From the NCBI GenBank assembly GCA_947579605.1, contig OX388312.1, forward strand, positions 1 through 64,000: 64,000 bases of DNA. The letters run 5' to 3'. This stretch comes from Athripsodes cinereus. Taxonomy: Eukaryota > Arthropoda > Insecta > Trichoptera > Leptoceridae. The notes beneath the pieces are model-generated. The model was not told where the DNA came from. It worked only from the letters and a program-made list of their open reading frames with translations, and searched no databases. The position numbers and the translations under genes were made by a program. This document shows, one piece after another, positions 31,491-43,397 of this stretch (the first letter of the stretch is position 1; each line of letters opens with the position of its first letter).

Positions 31491-32270
31491 TTTTATTTTG
31501 GAGGAGATGCTAGGATACAAAGTTTTCCCTCTAGATTTGATAATCTATTGAGGTGGACTCAATCTTTCTAATTTTGGCCTTGATATGCCTTCTTCTATTA
31601 TATTGATTTAACCACAACAATGTCGTTTTTGCTTACTGAATCGAGTTAAACCTTCAAAACGTTAGTTATTTATATTTGGGAAGATACCAGGACACAAAGT
31701 TTTCCCTCAAGACTTGGAAGTCTATTGAGGTGGACTCAATCTTTCTTAATTTGGCCTTGATGTAGCTTTTTATATTGTATTGCTATCAAAAATATCTCCA
31801 GCACCTTGGTTCAAAAGCTGCCGTCTTTCCGCAGGTGCTCATAATTGGTTTTCAGGCAGGCAATTGTTATTCACTCCATCTTCCTTGTATGAATTTCCAT
31901 CAGTAAGTTGGCTGACTTCAGGAGGTTCTATGTATATATCTCAAGGAGTCTGATCATATTCATCACCATTTCCTAGTAGAACTAGTATTTCTACTAACTT
32001 AAAACTTCTAAAACGAGATTGAAATACAAAAATAAGTAAAACGTTGAAGACAATAATGTATTATTATATAGGAAAAAATATTAGGAAAACTACACGGATT
32101 CTCCTAGTGTCCTCATATGAGGACACCCCATATTTCAGGAACGGATTTTCAAAATTAAAAAATAACACCACAGTCTCAAATCTTATCATATATTAGGTCG
32201 GTTCATATGAAATTGCCGATTTCTAACAACAAATAAAAATGCATTTCTTGTAACAATATAAAAATATTTA

Positions 32271-32889
32271 TTAATCAAAGTAATTGCCATTTACATCAAC
32301 AGTCTTTTGCCAACGAGTTAGCAAAGAATAAATTCCACTTTTGTAGAACTCTTGATTTTTGGAAGCCGCAAAGTCATCAAAGGTCCTAATAATATCGATT
32401 TCGTTGGTGAACGTTTTATTTTTCAAAAATAAGTCCAGATGTTTGAAAAAATGATAGTCTGTAGGAGAAAGGTCTGGTGAATACGGAGGATGAGGAAGAA
32501 CTTCAATGTTTAATTCGTTTAATTTTGAAATGGTCAGTTGTGAAGTATGCGGTCTCTTTTGCATATCTGTCAAATCATAGGGTACCAATTTATCCAATTT
32601 TTTCACCTTTCCAATAGCACCCAGATGTCGAACAATCGTTGAATGAGAAACCCCAAGTTCTGCTGCGTATTTACGAACGGTTGTTTTGAGGATTAGATTC
32701 GACAATATTTTTTAATTCCACATTTTCGACAACAGATGGTGGTCTTCCACAAGGGTTATTTTCAAGGCTGGTATCACCAGAACGAAATTTGGAAAACCAA
32801 AACCGAACGGTTCTTTCATTAGTGGTGTCTGTCCCAAAGGCTGAATTGATGTTTTTTGTAGCCGTTGCCGTGTTGAAGTTTATATTCAT
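32271..32889 (-). pseudogene. mariner transposase, internally deleted
   Basis: Two overlapping frames. 32889-32671 gives the N-terminal helix-turn-helix with NERTVRFWFSKFRSGD and GRPPS, and 32705-32271 gives TVRKYAAELGVSHSTIVRHL and, further on, HPPYSPDLSPTDYHFF. The frames overlap near 32690 through a small frameshift. The protein jumps from VPYDLTD directly to KRPHTSQL, so the segment that carries the first two catalytic Asp residues (about 130 residues in the family) is missing. The third-Asp motif SPDLSPTD is present. Non-autonomous. Confidence 0.9.
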
Positions 32890-32929
32890 ACAAAAAAACT
32901 ATACGTAAATTTTTTGTTGAGACCATATA

Positions 32930-33214
32930 GACCATTAAAGGATGACGTCACAGAAAAATCCTTGAGGGGCATCAGGCATCCCAACACAACACATTCACAG
33001 TGTTTACGGTGTAATATTAGGTGGGACGCCTAAAGAATAGATACCTAATAATCAAAAAAAACTGTCAGTGTCGATTTTGTTATAATTTTGTCGTCTGACT
33101 TTCTTTTTTTTCTCTTATGGCATAACATCCTACAAGTATGATTTGCGCAATTTGATTGTTTGCCCCCCACGCAAAAGCAAATCCATAGACAAGACCACGT
33201 GACCTTTAATGGTC
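32930..33214. mobile_element. 285-bp TA-flanked MITE inside mariner
   Basis: Inverted ends starting GACCATTAAAGG at 32930 and ending CCTTTAATGGTC at 33214. TA is on both sides (32928-32929, 33215-33216). No coding capacity. It lies between the transposase start and the right mariner end. Confidence 0.85.
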
Positions 33215-33457
33215 TATTGTATGAAGGACTAAAAATATATCACCGAAAAATGTTACAATACTAACACAACACACCAAAGAATCAAAATAATAAAAAAATA
33301 TCGCTTAACGTAACGCACGTCCGTGCTCAAGTGCGGTTCATTAACGACTAAACGAAAATCGGCAATTTCATATGAACCGACCTAATACTTAGAATATTTA
33401 TACGTAATATCAGATTTATTGGATAAGTATTTCTTATTCCCGGAGAATTCGGGTTAA

Positions 33458-34373
33458 TTTAACACAAGCCAGAAAGAGACTAATTTCGTTTTTGTCATTT
33501 GAAATTGATCTCCTTGAATAGAATTTGGCACGATTCAATGGCTTAAATATGATTATAGTGTTCAATATGTTTGTTTTTTATTTTTAATAAAACCTTTTAC
33601 TTTTATTTTCCATGGAGCGACCGACATACATTGGTCTCCCACTCTCTTTAGTAAGTTTTTAAGTGTCCGGTAAAGGACGAGTGGGTGTTGGCACAAACAC
33701 ATTTTTCATTTTAAATTCAACGATGATATTTGCCAACCATCCTAAATGTATTAATTTTTTGTTGGCATGGAGAGGACAACTTACGTGGATATCACACGCG
33801 GTTAGTCTGCTGACTACCCCATTTGTGGGATATGCCGCTATGGAATAATAGAAGAACTTTATTTTTTTTATAATTATTGAATAAAAACACCTTTATCCTT
33901 AGCATTATTATAGTTATAGAGTCAATTCATATCCTTAATTATTGTAATAAGACACAATAATTATGATGAGATAATATTATATTGTTTAAAAAAAATAACT
34001 TGAATTTCTATGTGTATTTGTTACATGAATTCATTGTTAATTTTTTTTTAATGTCTAGAAATTGCTGTTTAGTTAATGCCTCTAAAATTAGTGAAAATAT
34101 ATTATGTACGTACTATATAGTGTTGTTTTCTTTGATTTATGTGTAATATGTTGAATAAATATTTTTGAATTTGAAATCTCTTGTTACTCGTTTCCAGAAG
34201 CAGCAATGAACATGACCTTATTTGAAACATTATTGAGGTATTTGTTTTAGAGCAAACTGAACTTACCTTGGCTCATGTTTCAGCTACTTAAATAAAACAT
34301 CATTCTGTTTGTACATTGCAAATCTAAGAATAAAATCCACTTTTGCTTGATACAGCAGGGCTTACAAATAAGT
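33458..34373. other. Non-coding stretch with a dispersed repeat
   Basis: 33600-33850 belongs to a dispersed repeat of about 200-250 bp, also found at 55385-55610 (inverse) and 57620-57790 (shared blocks: GTTTGCCA.CC..., GGAGAGGACA, GTCTGCTG.CTACCCCA). The remainder is AT-rich with no recognisable content. Confidence 0.55.
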
Positions 34374-34662
34374 AGAGATGGAACGAACATTTTTACTATT
34401 CGGCCGAATACCAAATATTTAGTCAATTATTCGGTGTTCTGCCGAATAGTTTAAATGTAAAACTGGAAGGAATTAATAGATTGTAGATCGTCGCCATTTC
34501 ATTGTCAGCTGCAGATGCATAGCTACGATGTACCTACACGAAGAAGCGTGGTCGGGATTGCCGCACGCTCTCACCATTGTTTTGCTTAATATTCGGTTAT
34601 TCGCACATGATCTTGCATAATATTCGGTATTTGGTCAAATATACGAATATGTTGTATCTCTA
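34374..34662. mobile_element. 289-bp hAT-type MITE
   Basis: Inverted ends TAGAGAT.. and ..TATCTCTA, the start typical of many insect hAT elements (internal ATTCGG motifs). A perfect 8-bp target duplication CAAATAAG is at 34366-34373 and 34663-34670. No coding capacity. Confidence 0.92.
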
Positions 34663-34670
34663 CAAATAAG

Positions 34671-35929
34671 TAATTTGTGTGGTGATAGTGGCAACCATTA
34701 TGAGGGAACAAGGATTAAATAGGAAAAATAACAAAACAAACTGATAAACAATGCATATAATTGAGAACATATTGATATTTACAACAGGTGACATTTCTCT
34801 AGACATATTATTAAGTACATCGAGGGACCACAGACAAGAGTCAAAGTGAACTCTGTCATACAGACAACTCCCACAAGACCAACTCAACTCATCTCATCTC
34901 ATTTCTAGAGCAACCACTAACAATCACTCTACCCTCTTGCAACACATACAATTTCTGCTGCTTGCACAGCATCCACCAGTTACTAAGGACTTAACACACA
35001 TACATATAGGAGATGTGGCATTATCATCATACATAAATGTGTGTGTGTGTGTGTGCTGGAGGAATATTGATGATGTATTCATCCTTCACATACCTACATA
35101 TTTATATATATTTGTCACAGCCAACATTTACATGATGTAGTTACCTACATATGCCTACCTGCACAGTGTGTGCACCACCAGAATATTATTGATAATATAG
35201 AGGGGTAAGTAAGTACCTAGGCACGGGGGGGGGGGTAGGCAGGTAGGCATATAATATAATATAGTACAGTGGAGACACTAACTTGTTAAGTAATACTGTG
35301 GGGCAAGGCCGCACTCTCACTAAGATGACAATACAATTAATTCAATATACTTTCTGTGTTTGTATCTACTGCACTATTATAAATATTTTATTATGCATGC
35401 CATCCTCACACACACACACACACACACAAACAGCTCACTCTAATATACATAGGTAATATACGTATATGATATAACAATCACAATAACAATTTATGATATT
35501 AAGCATTCATAAATCTCTTACTTCTCAATTAAAACATTTAGATAGGTATGTTAATTATTTCATGTCATCCTTTACATTGTTAGGTACCATGACATACCTA
35601 CACATGATAGACATGAGAATGTAATGTGTATATACATATAACATATATATAATTGTAAAATATTTCTCTTTTATTCTTTTTATCAAAGGTCATCAATACT
35701 TTTATGAAACTTTGTGTGGAAATCTTTTGAGCATTTTACAAAAGACTAATTAATGAATTGTATTGGTAGTAATTTTTGAAACTATAAAATCTATTGAATT
35801 TACTCACTCTAAAATGAGGAATTGATTCCACATAATTATCAGTGGAGTAATTATTTTGTATTTTCGTGTGACAAAAACAATTAACAAACAGAGTAGGTTT
35901 AATAATATTAAGTAGGTTTCTACGGCCTA
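34671..35929. other. AT-rich stretch with microsatellites
   Basis: No gene seen. Contains a GT run at 35037-35054, a G run near 35226-35234 and a CA run near 35407-35428. Possibly downstream or 3' UTR sequence of the numb-like gene, but nothing proves this. Confidence 0.5.
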
Positions 35930-36905
35930 ACGCATCAATATATAGATAAAAGTTGTAGATAGCTATCTATAAAGGATAAATATATCTTGTGGATAAAATG
36001 ATGGTTAAATTTATTTGCCGCATCAATCTAAAACTATCCAGTGGATAGCTATCCACCAGTCTTAAATGTTGGCTGCACTGAAATCGCTTGTTTTGTCTAT
36101 GGTATTAGCTTGATCTTCGTTTGGCGCCAATTTTGCTCCCACTCTCGCGTATATTTCGTGATAAATATTTATTATTTGCAAATCAAAAGGTGTTTTAATA
36201 TAATAATAAATTTATATAATTGTAAAAATATCCTTCCAGGTAAAGAAAAAAATATTGTACTTTATGTTAAATATATTTTTATACATATTACGAAATACTT
36301 TGCGTGAAAACAACAATCATAGCTCGAAACATTACATTAGGATTTTATTTTTGTTGTTTTTCAATTCAAAAAATTCCCTTTTACATTCTACCACATTTTG
36401 AATAAATTTTTATAACTAAATATTATACATTTTTTAAGTTGAAAAACTATGCATATAATCTGATAATGCCATCTACCGTATATAGCTAAAAGTATTACGT
36501 GAATTGATTCTACGAAAACAAAAATGGCGGTTATGTCATCTTTCCTTCAAAGTAATCACCGCGTTATTTGTAGAATATTTTCTTTGAGATGGTTGATACA
36601 ATGATTTAACAAACATTTTTAAACATAACACGACATTGTTGAACATCAAAAAATACTCATACTCGACGAATGTAGAAAAACAACACATAACGCATCCTTC
36701 ACAGCTGTTCACAAACGACGCCATTTTGATAATTGGGACGATTTATCCTAAGGGTAAATTTTATCCACCACTTTAAGTAGTAGTTAAAAATGACATCGTT
36801 TATCCTAGGGATAGGCCGTATCTTTACATTGATGCGGCAAATATCCTAGAGAAAGGCTTATCCTCAGGATAAATTTATCTATCCACAGATTGATGCGTTG
36901 GGTCT
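35930..36905. mobile_element. About 975-bp PIF/Harbinger-like non-autonomous element
   Basis: The ends read GGCCTAACGCATCAAT and its inverse (ATTGATGCGTTGGG). The motif GCATCAAT recurs just inside on both sides (near 36020 and 36828), with many GGATA/TATCC blocks between. GC-starting ends and subterminal repeats suggest PIF/Harbinger. CTA may be the 3-bp target duplication. No transposase is present. Confidence 0.5.
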
Positions 36906-37059
36906 ATGTATCTTAAAATAACACAGTGATGTTTACAAATAATCATATTTATATATAAGCATATATGTGTAGCTACTAACTGTGATGGTGGGTGCGGGTG
37001 TACTTGGCTTTGTATCAAATCTACATTCATCTTCAGCTCAAAATAAATATCCATCTAAT

Positions 37060-37215
37060 TAGATGTTGGAACAAGCTGCCTCTGTGTCTGCGAGACGAGG
37101 TGAACGGAGAGAGTTTTAAAAGAGGGCTGAAGACACACCTTTTTGCTGGGAGTTTCGGGTGATGGATACGATATACGGCGCCCTTGAGGTCATGTTATGA
37201 GTAAACGGCGCCTTA
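37060..37215 (+). pseudogene. LINE ORF2 C-terminal remnant and tail
   Basis: Reads CWNKLPLCLRDEVNGESFKRGLKTHLFAG, the terminal motif (WN.LP..LR....FK..LKTHLF) of CR1/L2-type LINE proteins, then GGCGCCTTACAAATT and an AT-rich tail. 5' truncated. Confidence 0.7.
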
Positions 37216-37436
37216 CAAATTGTCCATATATATATCTAATTACCCTACTATATATCCACATGTAAAAACAAAAATTATATTTTACTTTTATACAGTTTAA
37301 AGATTGTTCTAAAACAATAACAGTTTGATTTTACCATTTCATAATAAGCTAGTGTCATTTCGAGTTGTCTTGCTGGAAAGTAATTTGAGATAAAGTAGTC
37401 AGTTAGTTAGTTGTATACCCGCTAGGTAGGTACATA

Positions 37437-37632
37437 TCGTTGTTGGTTCTATGAAACCTCTAATGTGCTCCAAACTAAATTTTACAGGGGACGTAAAAAT
37501 TTAGACGTTTTACATGAAATTGATAGTAAATTTGATTACATTTGTTGATCTGTGGACTTTAAAACAGTTTTTTTGAGTCCCCTGTAAAAACTGGTTTGGA
37601 GCACATAAGAGGTTTCATAGAACCGACGACAA
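37437..37632. mobile_element. 196-bp TA-flanked MITE
   Basis: Inverted ends of about 54 bp (GGTTCTATGAAACCTCT..., GTGCTCCAAAC, TTACAGGGGAC) with few mismatches, TA on both sides (37435-37436, 37633-37634). No coding capacity. Confidence 0.87.
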
Positions 37633-37679
37633 TATATTATTATTATGTATATTTTGAATTACTCCAGATTAATCATTCC

Positions 37680-37885
37680 AACTGATCACACTCATCCATA
37701 GTCAACCTATTTGAATAGGTATTAACTAGGTAGGTATGTTGTATATGATACACACACACATATGTGAACTTCCTTAAGGAGTGCACATCACAGAGTTACG
37801 ACGCTTATGAATCGACTTAAGGATAAGAATCGACACAATTCTAGTAAGTAAAAAATCCAGTTCCTGACATCCAATTGTGTCAAAA
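37680..37885. repeat. Dispersed repeat, partner at 40545-40665
   Basis: Blocks AGATTAATCATTCCA, AGTCAACCTATTTGAA, GGTATTAACTAGGTAGGTA and CATCCAATTGTGTCAAAAAA occur in the same order at 40545-40665. In this copy about 90 bp homologous (inverted) to 31185-31270 are inserted. Confidence 0.7.
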
Positions 37886-37959
37886 AATTCATAACATAAA
37901 TAAATATTATGTATATATATTATTATGTCACATGTGACAGTTGATATATATACCTATGT

Positions 37960-38120
37960 ATGTCGTCGGCCCGGGCGTCCCTCTTTCACAATACACCGTT
38001 CCTATGACAACGATATCAGAGCGCAAGGAATGTCGTGGAAAGAGGTGACGCAATTGGCACAGAGACGCTCTGAATGGAGGAGGCTGGTTTCTGCCCTGTG
38101 CTCCCGAGAGGAGCGTTGAG
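37960..38120 (+). pseudogene. LINE C-terminal remnant (RTE-like)
   Basis: Reads GRPSFTIHRSYDNDI then SWKEVTQLAQRRSEWRRLVSALC and a stop, matching the terminal GRP..D....W......A..R..WR..V..LC motif of RTE-type LINE proteins. Higher GC than the surroundings. Confidence 0.7.
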
Positions 38121-39179
38121 GGCGATGATGATGTATGTAGGAGACTGTTTGGCCAGCTAGCTGTTTATTACATCTGCCCTCACATATTATTCATTTAGTT
38201 TCATTATAATCACTATAATGCACTCAAATATTATTTTTATATATACATATTTTTTTTTAATTGAACAGAAGTTGAATATATTGGTGTACATAGTATTTAT
38301 ATTAATATATTATGTGTATATGTGTCCGATAGAAGAATAAGCCCGCCTTTTGCTATTTTTCTGTAAACATATTATACTTGCATAACACATATTTGGATAG
38401 CTAATAACATTTTATTTATTTATGTGTGTGCGCAACTTTCCCATCTCTCATTTGAATGTTAGCTACATATAATGCAAGTATACATATACATACCTATATA
38501 GAATAGTGTGAGCATGTGTGCCAAGGCAAGCACTAGCACTAGGTGCTCAGTGGGTGCAATAATGCATAAGTGTAATGTCACCGTCACACTATCTATCACA
38601 TTACTACTACATAATATGTACTGCTGCTACTACTAATGTCACTTTGAGTGATGCAGACGGAAGCAGCGTGATGTGATGTGATGTGATGTGACGTCATATA
38701 TCAGGTAAAGGATTCACTATATTCTACAAGATACATGTACGAGTATATAATATTATTTACACAGTTGGCTAATTCAATTAAATAATAATTACCTAATTAC
38801 CTAAACTATATACATACATACATACATATGTATAGAACAACATAGACTTTATAAACAAGTCAACAATAATATTAAACATATATATATATATATATAAACA
38901 AATAACTTATTAAGTATGTATGTACCTACCCCCAACTGTCTACAACTTACAACATAATAATAATAATAATAATACTATAAAATATTAAGTACATTAAAAT
39001 AATATAAAAACAATATGTATGTATGTATACGTGTATGTATATTATTCACTTACAAATCATATTTACAATAATAGAATCACAATCAGATTCCACCCCCTCC
39101 CTCCCCTACCTACAAACATTTAAAACTGTGCAGTGGGACACATACGCACACGCACACATATCACAATAATATCTAGTAT

Positions 39180-39229
<50 letters not shown>

Positions 39230-39297
39230 GTGTGTGTGTGTGTGTGTAGGTATATGCATTATCCACTCTCTATAAGGAGAACAATAGGAGCAAGTGA

Positions 39298-39344
<47 letters not shown>

Positions 39345-39515
39345 TATAGAATTATCATATATTTGCGAGGAATGGATGATGCGATAGGGACATAGAAAAA
39401 AAACAAGTTGCCGATGCTAGAGTAAATAGTGCACTTGAACACATTGTCAGCAATGATAATATTTATTCAATACTGGCAAGGAGAGTTGTTAGCTGAAAGA
39501 CTAATTATAAGAATA
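38121..39515. other. AT-rich non-coding stretch with microsatellites
   Basis: No gene seen. Contains a GT tract of about 60 bp (39184-39247) and a TA tract of about 40 bp (39302-39341). Reading frames across these are repeat artefacts. Confidence 0.6.
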
Positions 39516-40073
39516 TAGTGAAACCTCTATCTATCGTTCCTCGAATAATTGTTTTCCCGTATTTGTCGCTATTTTTTACAGTTCCGAATTAGTTTCATAC
39601 AAAACACGTAAAAATATATCGCATCCATCGTTTCTCTAAATGATTTTAGCGCATTGAGCGTTCAAATTACACAAAAAAATTGTATATATGCATAATATCA
39701 TTGGAGAGCGAGTGGGATAGAAAGAACGGTTTGTTGATTCTGTTGGCTGTCTTTTATGACAGTACATCAGTAGGTACAATAAAAAAGCAAATGACAATGA
39801 AAGATTACATACAGGACAAAGTATGATTTTGATCACCATGCAGCTTTCTTTTTTATTTTGTTACTATATTTTTCATTTCAACAAATTGATAAATTTTAAA
39901 ACATGTAAGTATCATTTTTGTAAAACCTATATACCTACTCGTATGTACATAATATGAAACATTAATATACATATTAATGTGTTTTTTTCTATACTCCCGC
40001 ATTTACTGTTTTCCCGCATCCATAGTTTATTTCAAAAGGTCCCTTCAAAAACTATAGATAAGAGGTTTCACTG
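39516..40073. mobile_element. 558-bp pogo/Tc1-like non-autonomous element
   Basis: Inverted ends (T/C)AGTGAAACCTCT..ATCTAT with TA on both sides (39514-39515, 40074-40075). End sequence and TA target resemble pogo-type elements. No transposase frame. Confidence 0.78.
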
Positions 40074-40075
40074 TA

Positions 40076-41681
40076 TATTTTTTAGATCTTTCATGGGTAT
40101 ATTATTGTTCTTTTCAAGCCGATACGTAGGCATGTATAAATTATAATAATAATACCTAACTCTCCTGCGCACTTCTTTTCTACAAATCTGTATTCATAGA
40201 GCGGTAACTTGTACAGGACACTGAGAATACAGTTGGGATAATTTTTTGATCAATATGGATATAAGAATGGATCAGAATGCACATTGTAGATTTGTCTCAA
40301 TAGATAACTTACTATGAATTCCCATCATCAGTGGAATGTCAAGCCCTGGGTCTATAGATAGGTTGCGTCAAATATTTCTTCTTTGGTAGACTTCATATTG
40401 TGACAGTGGATATGGTGGAATTGGTGAACGTTATCCATGGATACGGAAAGTGATCTCACTACTTAGGATTGGATTTTGCATACCTACATAATTTTATATT
40501 TCATATTATGAAATAAATGACTATAATAACTACATATTTTAGAACCACTCTAGATTAATCATTCCAGTTAATTTTACTAAGCAATAGTCAACCTATTTGA
40601 AAAGGTATTAACTAGGTAGGTAAAATCCAGTCTCCGACATCCAATTGTGTCAAAAAATAATAAATATATTTTGAATAATAACAAAAGATAGTTATTATCA
40701 ACTACGTTAAATTACATAAAAAACTATTAAAAGGGTAAAATTGAAAATAGCAAATAAAACCACAAATTTCAATAAAAAAATATTATGGCATTTCTTATAT
40801 TTATCTGATAGCAAAATTACTTTTTCATCTTGAATAGAATTAACTGCATCACTTAATGTGTTTCCTTTTACTTTTTAGTTTTCTTAGTGAGTAGACAGGC
40901 AACACAATATTTCCCAAACAATCATGAATGCGGTAATACAGAACTTACTCCATGTATGTGATGAATACTATTCAGTGCAAATTATTCACTACTACAGCAT
41001 ATGGTGCTCAAGACATAGGGAAATATGTGACTCTCCTATCCTAGCTATACACTATACATATTATATAACACATACCATAGAGGACTGTGGAGAGATGTGA
41101 ATACATACATACATGTATATATATAATACATACATACATACATAAGTAAAAACATATACATATATATATATATGTATTAAGTACATTGGGAGATCAACAG
41201 TGGAATTACAACGGTACCATATAAACAACCAATATTAATAATCATTCATACAACACAACACAACAGGACTGACTATACATATATACATATACACATACAT
41301 ACATACATACATACAGTCAGACATTCAGACTACTTCACTCACTCACTCACTCACTCACTCACTCACTCACTCACTCACTCACTCACTCACTCACTCACTC
41401 ACTCACTCAATCAGTCAGCCAGACACTAAATATTATTAAGTAGGTACTAGATATATAAGTAAGTACACAACACAGTTGCACTGTGTGCATCTCGCACAAT
41501 AGCTGATATGTATAAGTAGGTACATATATTATTATGCTAACTATGTAATAATACCTAGAGTAGTGTGCGTGTGTGTGTGCGCAGGCGCGTGTCTGTGTAT
41601 TATGTATCACATTCTCTAAGAAGCAGAGGCTAATACAAGGTATAATGCCAGGAAACAATCAACACGAATATTGCACAAGGT
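40076..41681. other. Non-coding stretch left of the numb-like terminal exon
   Basis: AT-rich, with the second copy of the 37680 repeat (40545-40665), CATA/TATA runs near 41100-41172, and a perfect-looking ACTC tract of about 75 bp (41334-41409). It could hold the 3' UTR of the minus-strand gene at 41682. No polyadenylation site can be assigned. Confidence 0.5.
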
Positions 41682-42111
41682 CTAAATGGCTCTCTGCAGG
41701 AAGGGGTTAGTGGTCCGTGGGGGCACAGCCCAATCCGCATCAAAGGGGTCCCCCCCGAGGCTCCGCGCCCGCTGTGCGAGGGGGGGCGCACGGCGGGGTT
41801 GATGGGGGCCGCTCGCAACAGGAGGAGGGCTAGTGAGGCGGCCCAGCCACTGATCAGGGGCGGGAAGTGCCTGCTGTGGCATCGGCACCTCCTCTAAGGG
41901 GACTTCTCCTCCTCCTCCCTGAGACAAGAGCTGCAACCCTCGACTCACTTGCTGGCAGAGGGCCGCCACCTGCATATCGGGGTCCTGAGGCTGCTGTAGC
42001 ACAGATTCTGGGTGCTGGGGGACGGGAGGTAGGGCAGAGATAGTTCGCAGTCTCTCCAGATTGCTGGGTAGATCACTGATTCGCAGGGACATTTGCCTCT
42101 TGAATGGTGAA
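41682..42111 (-). CDS. numb: numb-like gene, C-terminal coding exon
   Basis: 430-bp exon, GC-rich compared with its surroundings. The acceptor TTTTACAG precedes 42111. Translation begins SPFKRQMSLRISDLPSNLER, matching the FKRQLSLR..ELPS block conserved in Numb proteins. A Pro/Gln-rich stretch, a DPFDADW motif and a TNPFL motif follow before the TAG at 41682-41684. In the family, DPF motifs bind alpha-adaptin and NPF motifs bind EH-domain proteins. Numb is a membrane-associated endocytic adaptor that antagonises Notch in asymmetric division. The phase matches the exon at 51209-51485 (the split codon AA|T gives Asn). The real C-terminus could lie in a further exon if an alternative donor is used. 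Confidence 0.78.
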
Positions 42112-42539
42112 CTGTAAAATAAAATATAATCTCAGTTACAGTCAATTGTACGTACACGGTATAATGACAGCGAAAAGGTTTTTACTGTAATGCTGTTCAT
42201 TGTTTTCATTTATAAATAAATAAATAAATAAATATAGTAATTGTTTTTTGGTTACGACTATTGGCTTCTGCCCATGGTCAGAGGCCATGCACATCTTCTG
42301 AATGAATTATTTTTGGGAAAATACAAATTAATGGGAGGTAAAAACAAATCTCTTCCAACACCTCACAAGAACACAACTAAATTTGATTTAAAAGTGTTTC
42401 CCTAAAACAGTATAGGTAGCAGTGGCGGGACTAGACTTTTTGTATTGAGCATGCAGTTTGCGTACAGTAGCCTCTTTTACAAGATACCGTTTTAATGACA
42501 CCAACATTTGAATATTATGCGGTTTATGTAGGTACAATT

Positions 42540-42700
42540 TATTATAATATATTTATTTATTTTATTCTTCACTGTACATTGTTTACAATAATACAAATTA
42601 ACATAGAAAATATCATTTATACAATTCAATGTACACAGGGTGAGTTTATCGCTAAAATGCGATGTCTTCCAACTAACCCGGTTATTAAAAACAAAACAAA
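42540..42700 (-). mobile_element. LINE 3'-end fragment
   Basis: Same tail family as 12769-12905 and 55190-55340: GTTAGTTGGAAGACATCGC on the minus strand, then TGTACATTGAAT and an AATAAA-type end. 5' truncated to about 160 bp. Confidence 0.7.
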
Positions 42701-43397
42701 AAAAACAGACATAAATATAAATATCTACAGTAATATTATAAATATAAAAAAAAAAACAAAAATACAATATAAAGCAAACAAATGAAAAATGGACACATAA
42801 TAATAAAAAAAGTATTTTTACTTTATATTTTATTTACATTTTTATACGGCAGAGCCTTTTACATGTTATACAAAGAAAACAAACAATAACAATTTGACAG
42901 ACAAAAATACAGCTATCAAGCACACAAATTGAAATTACATAAATATAGGTACTTGAATAAAACTTGATTATAGGTAAAAAATGTCAATATTTAAAAAAAA
43001 AACAAAATTTGAATTAAATTAAATTTAAAATAAATTACACAATTTGGAAAGAAAGAAATTTTTTTCCTTAAAAAAATCATTAAGATGAGATGAAGACAAA
43101 ATAAAGTGAAATATACCAGTGAGCTATTTAAAGACTAGAATATTTGTATATACATAAACCTTAGAATATTTCAAGATTAATTAATAATGATTAATACGTC
43201 AACGTTATAAAATCACACAATATTATAATAAATCATAAACAACAAACACATTGCATTGCACCAATGATACATGATTTTCCCATTGTCGGTTTACACTTGA
43301 AAATAATAATTTATTATGTCAGCTTTATATTTTTGGAAACCGTCAGCGACAATATCAGCACAGTCTCCCACCAGATTACCCAGTCTATGAATGCAAA

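Larger units (their letters stand above)
32193..33385 (-). mobile_element. mariner element with deleted catalytic core
   Basis: Inverted ends TTAGGTCGGTTCATATGAAA at 32193 and 33385 are flanked by TA on both sides (32191-32192, 33386-33387). The transposase remains are on the minus strand and a MITE is nested at 32930-33214. Without the MITE the element is about 0.9 kb, against about 1.3 kb for a full mariner. Confidence 0.93.
31497..33457 (-). mobile_element. piggyBac-like element copy B, split by mariner
   Basis: On the minus strand it begins at TTAA-CCCGAATTCTCC (33457-33442), is interrupted by the mariner (32193-33385), and continues with the palindrome GTCCTCATATGAGGAC (32109-32124) and the same N-terminal coding remnant as copy A. 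31622-32125 matches 14383-14887 at about 95 percent by eye. After the point corresponding to the Copia insertion it carries 17 bases of the Copia LTR and then a second, diverged partial copy of its own sequence (31497-31600). Confidence 0.65.

Noticed and set aside
33663..33848. 61-codon plus-strand open frame
   Set aside because: Lies in a dispersed repeat whose other copies (55385-55610, 57620-57790) do not keep the frame.
39173..39442. Open frame with poly(His-Thr) and poly(Tyr-Ile)
   Set aside because: Translation of GT and TA microsatellites only.
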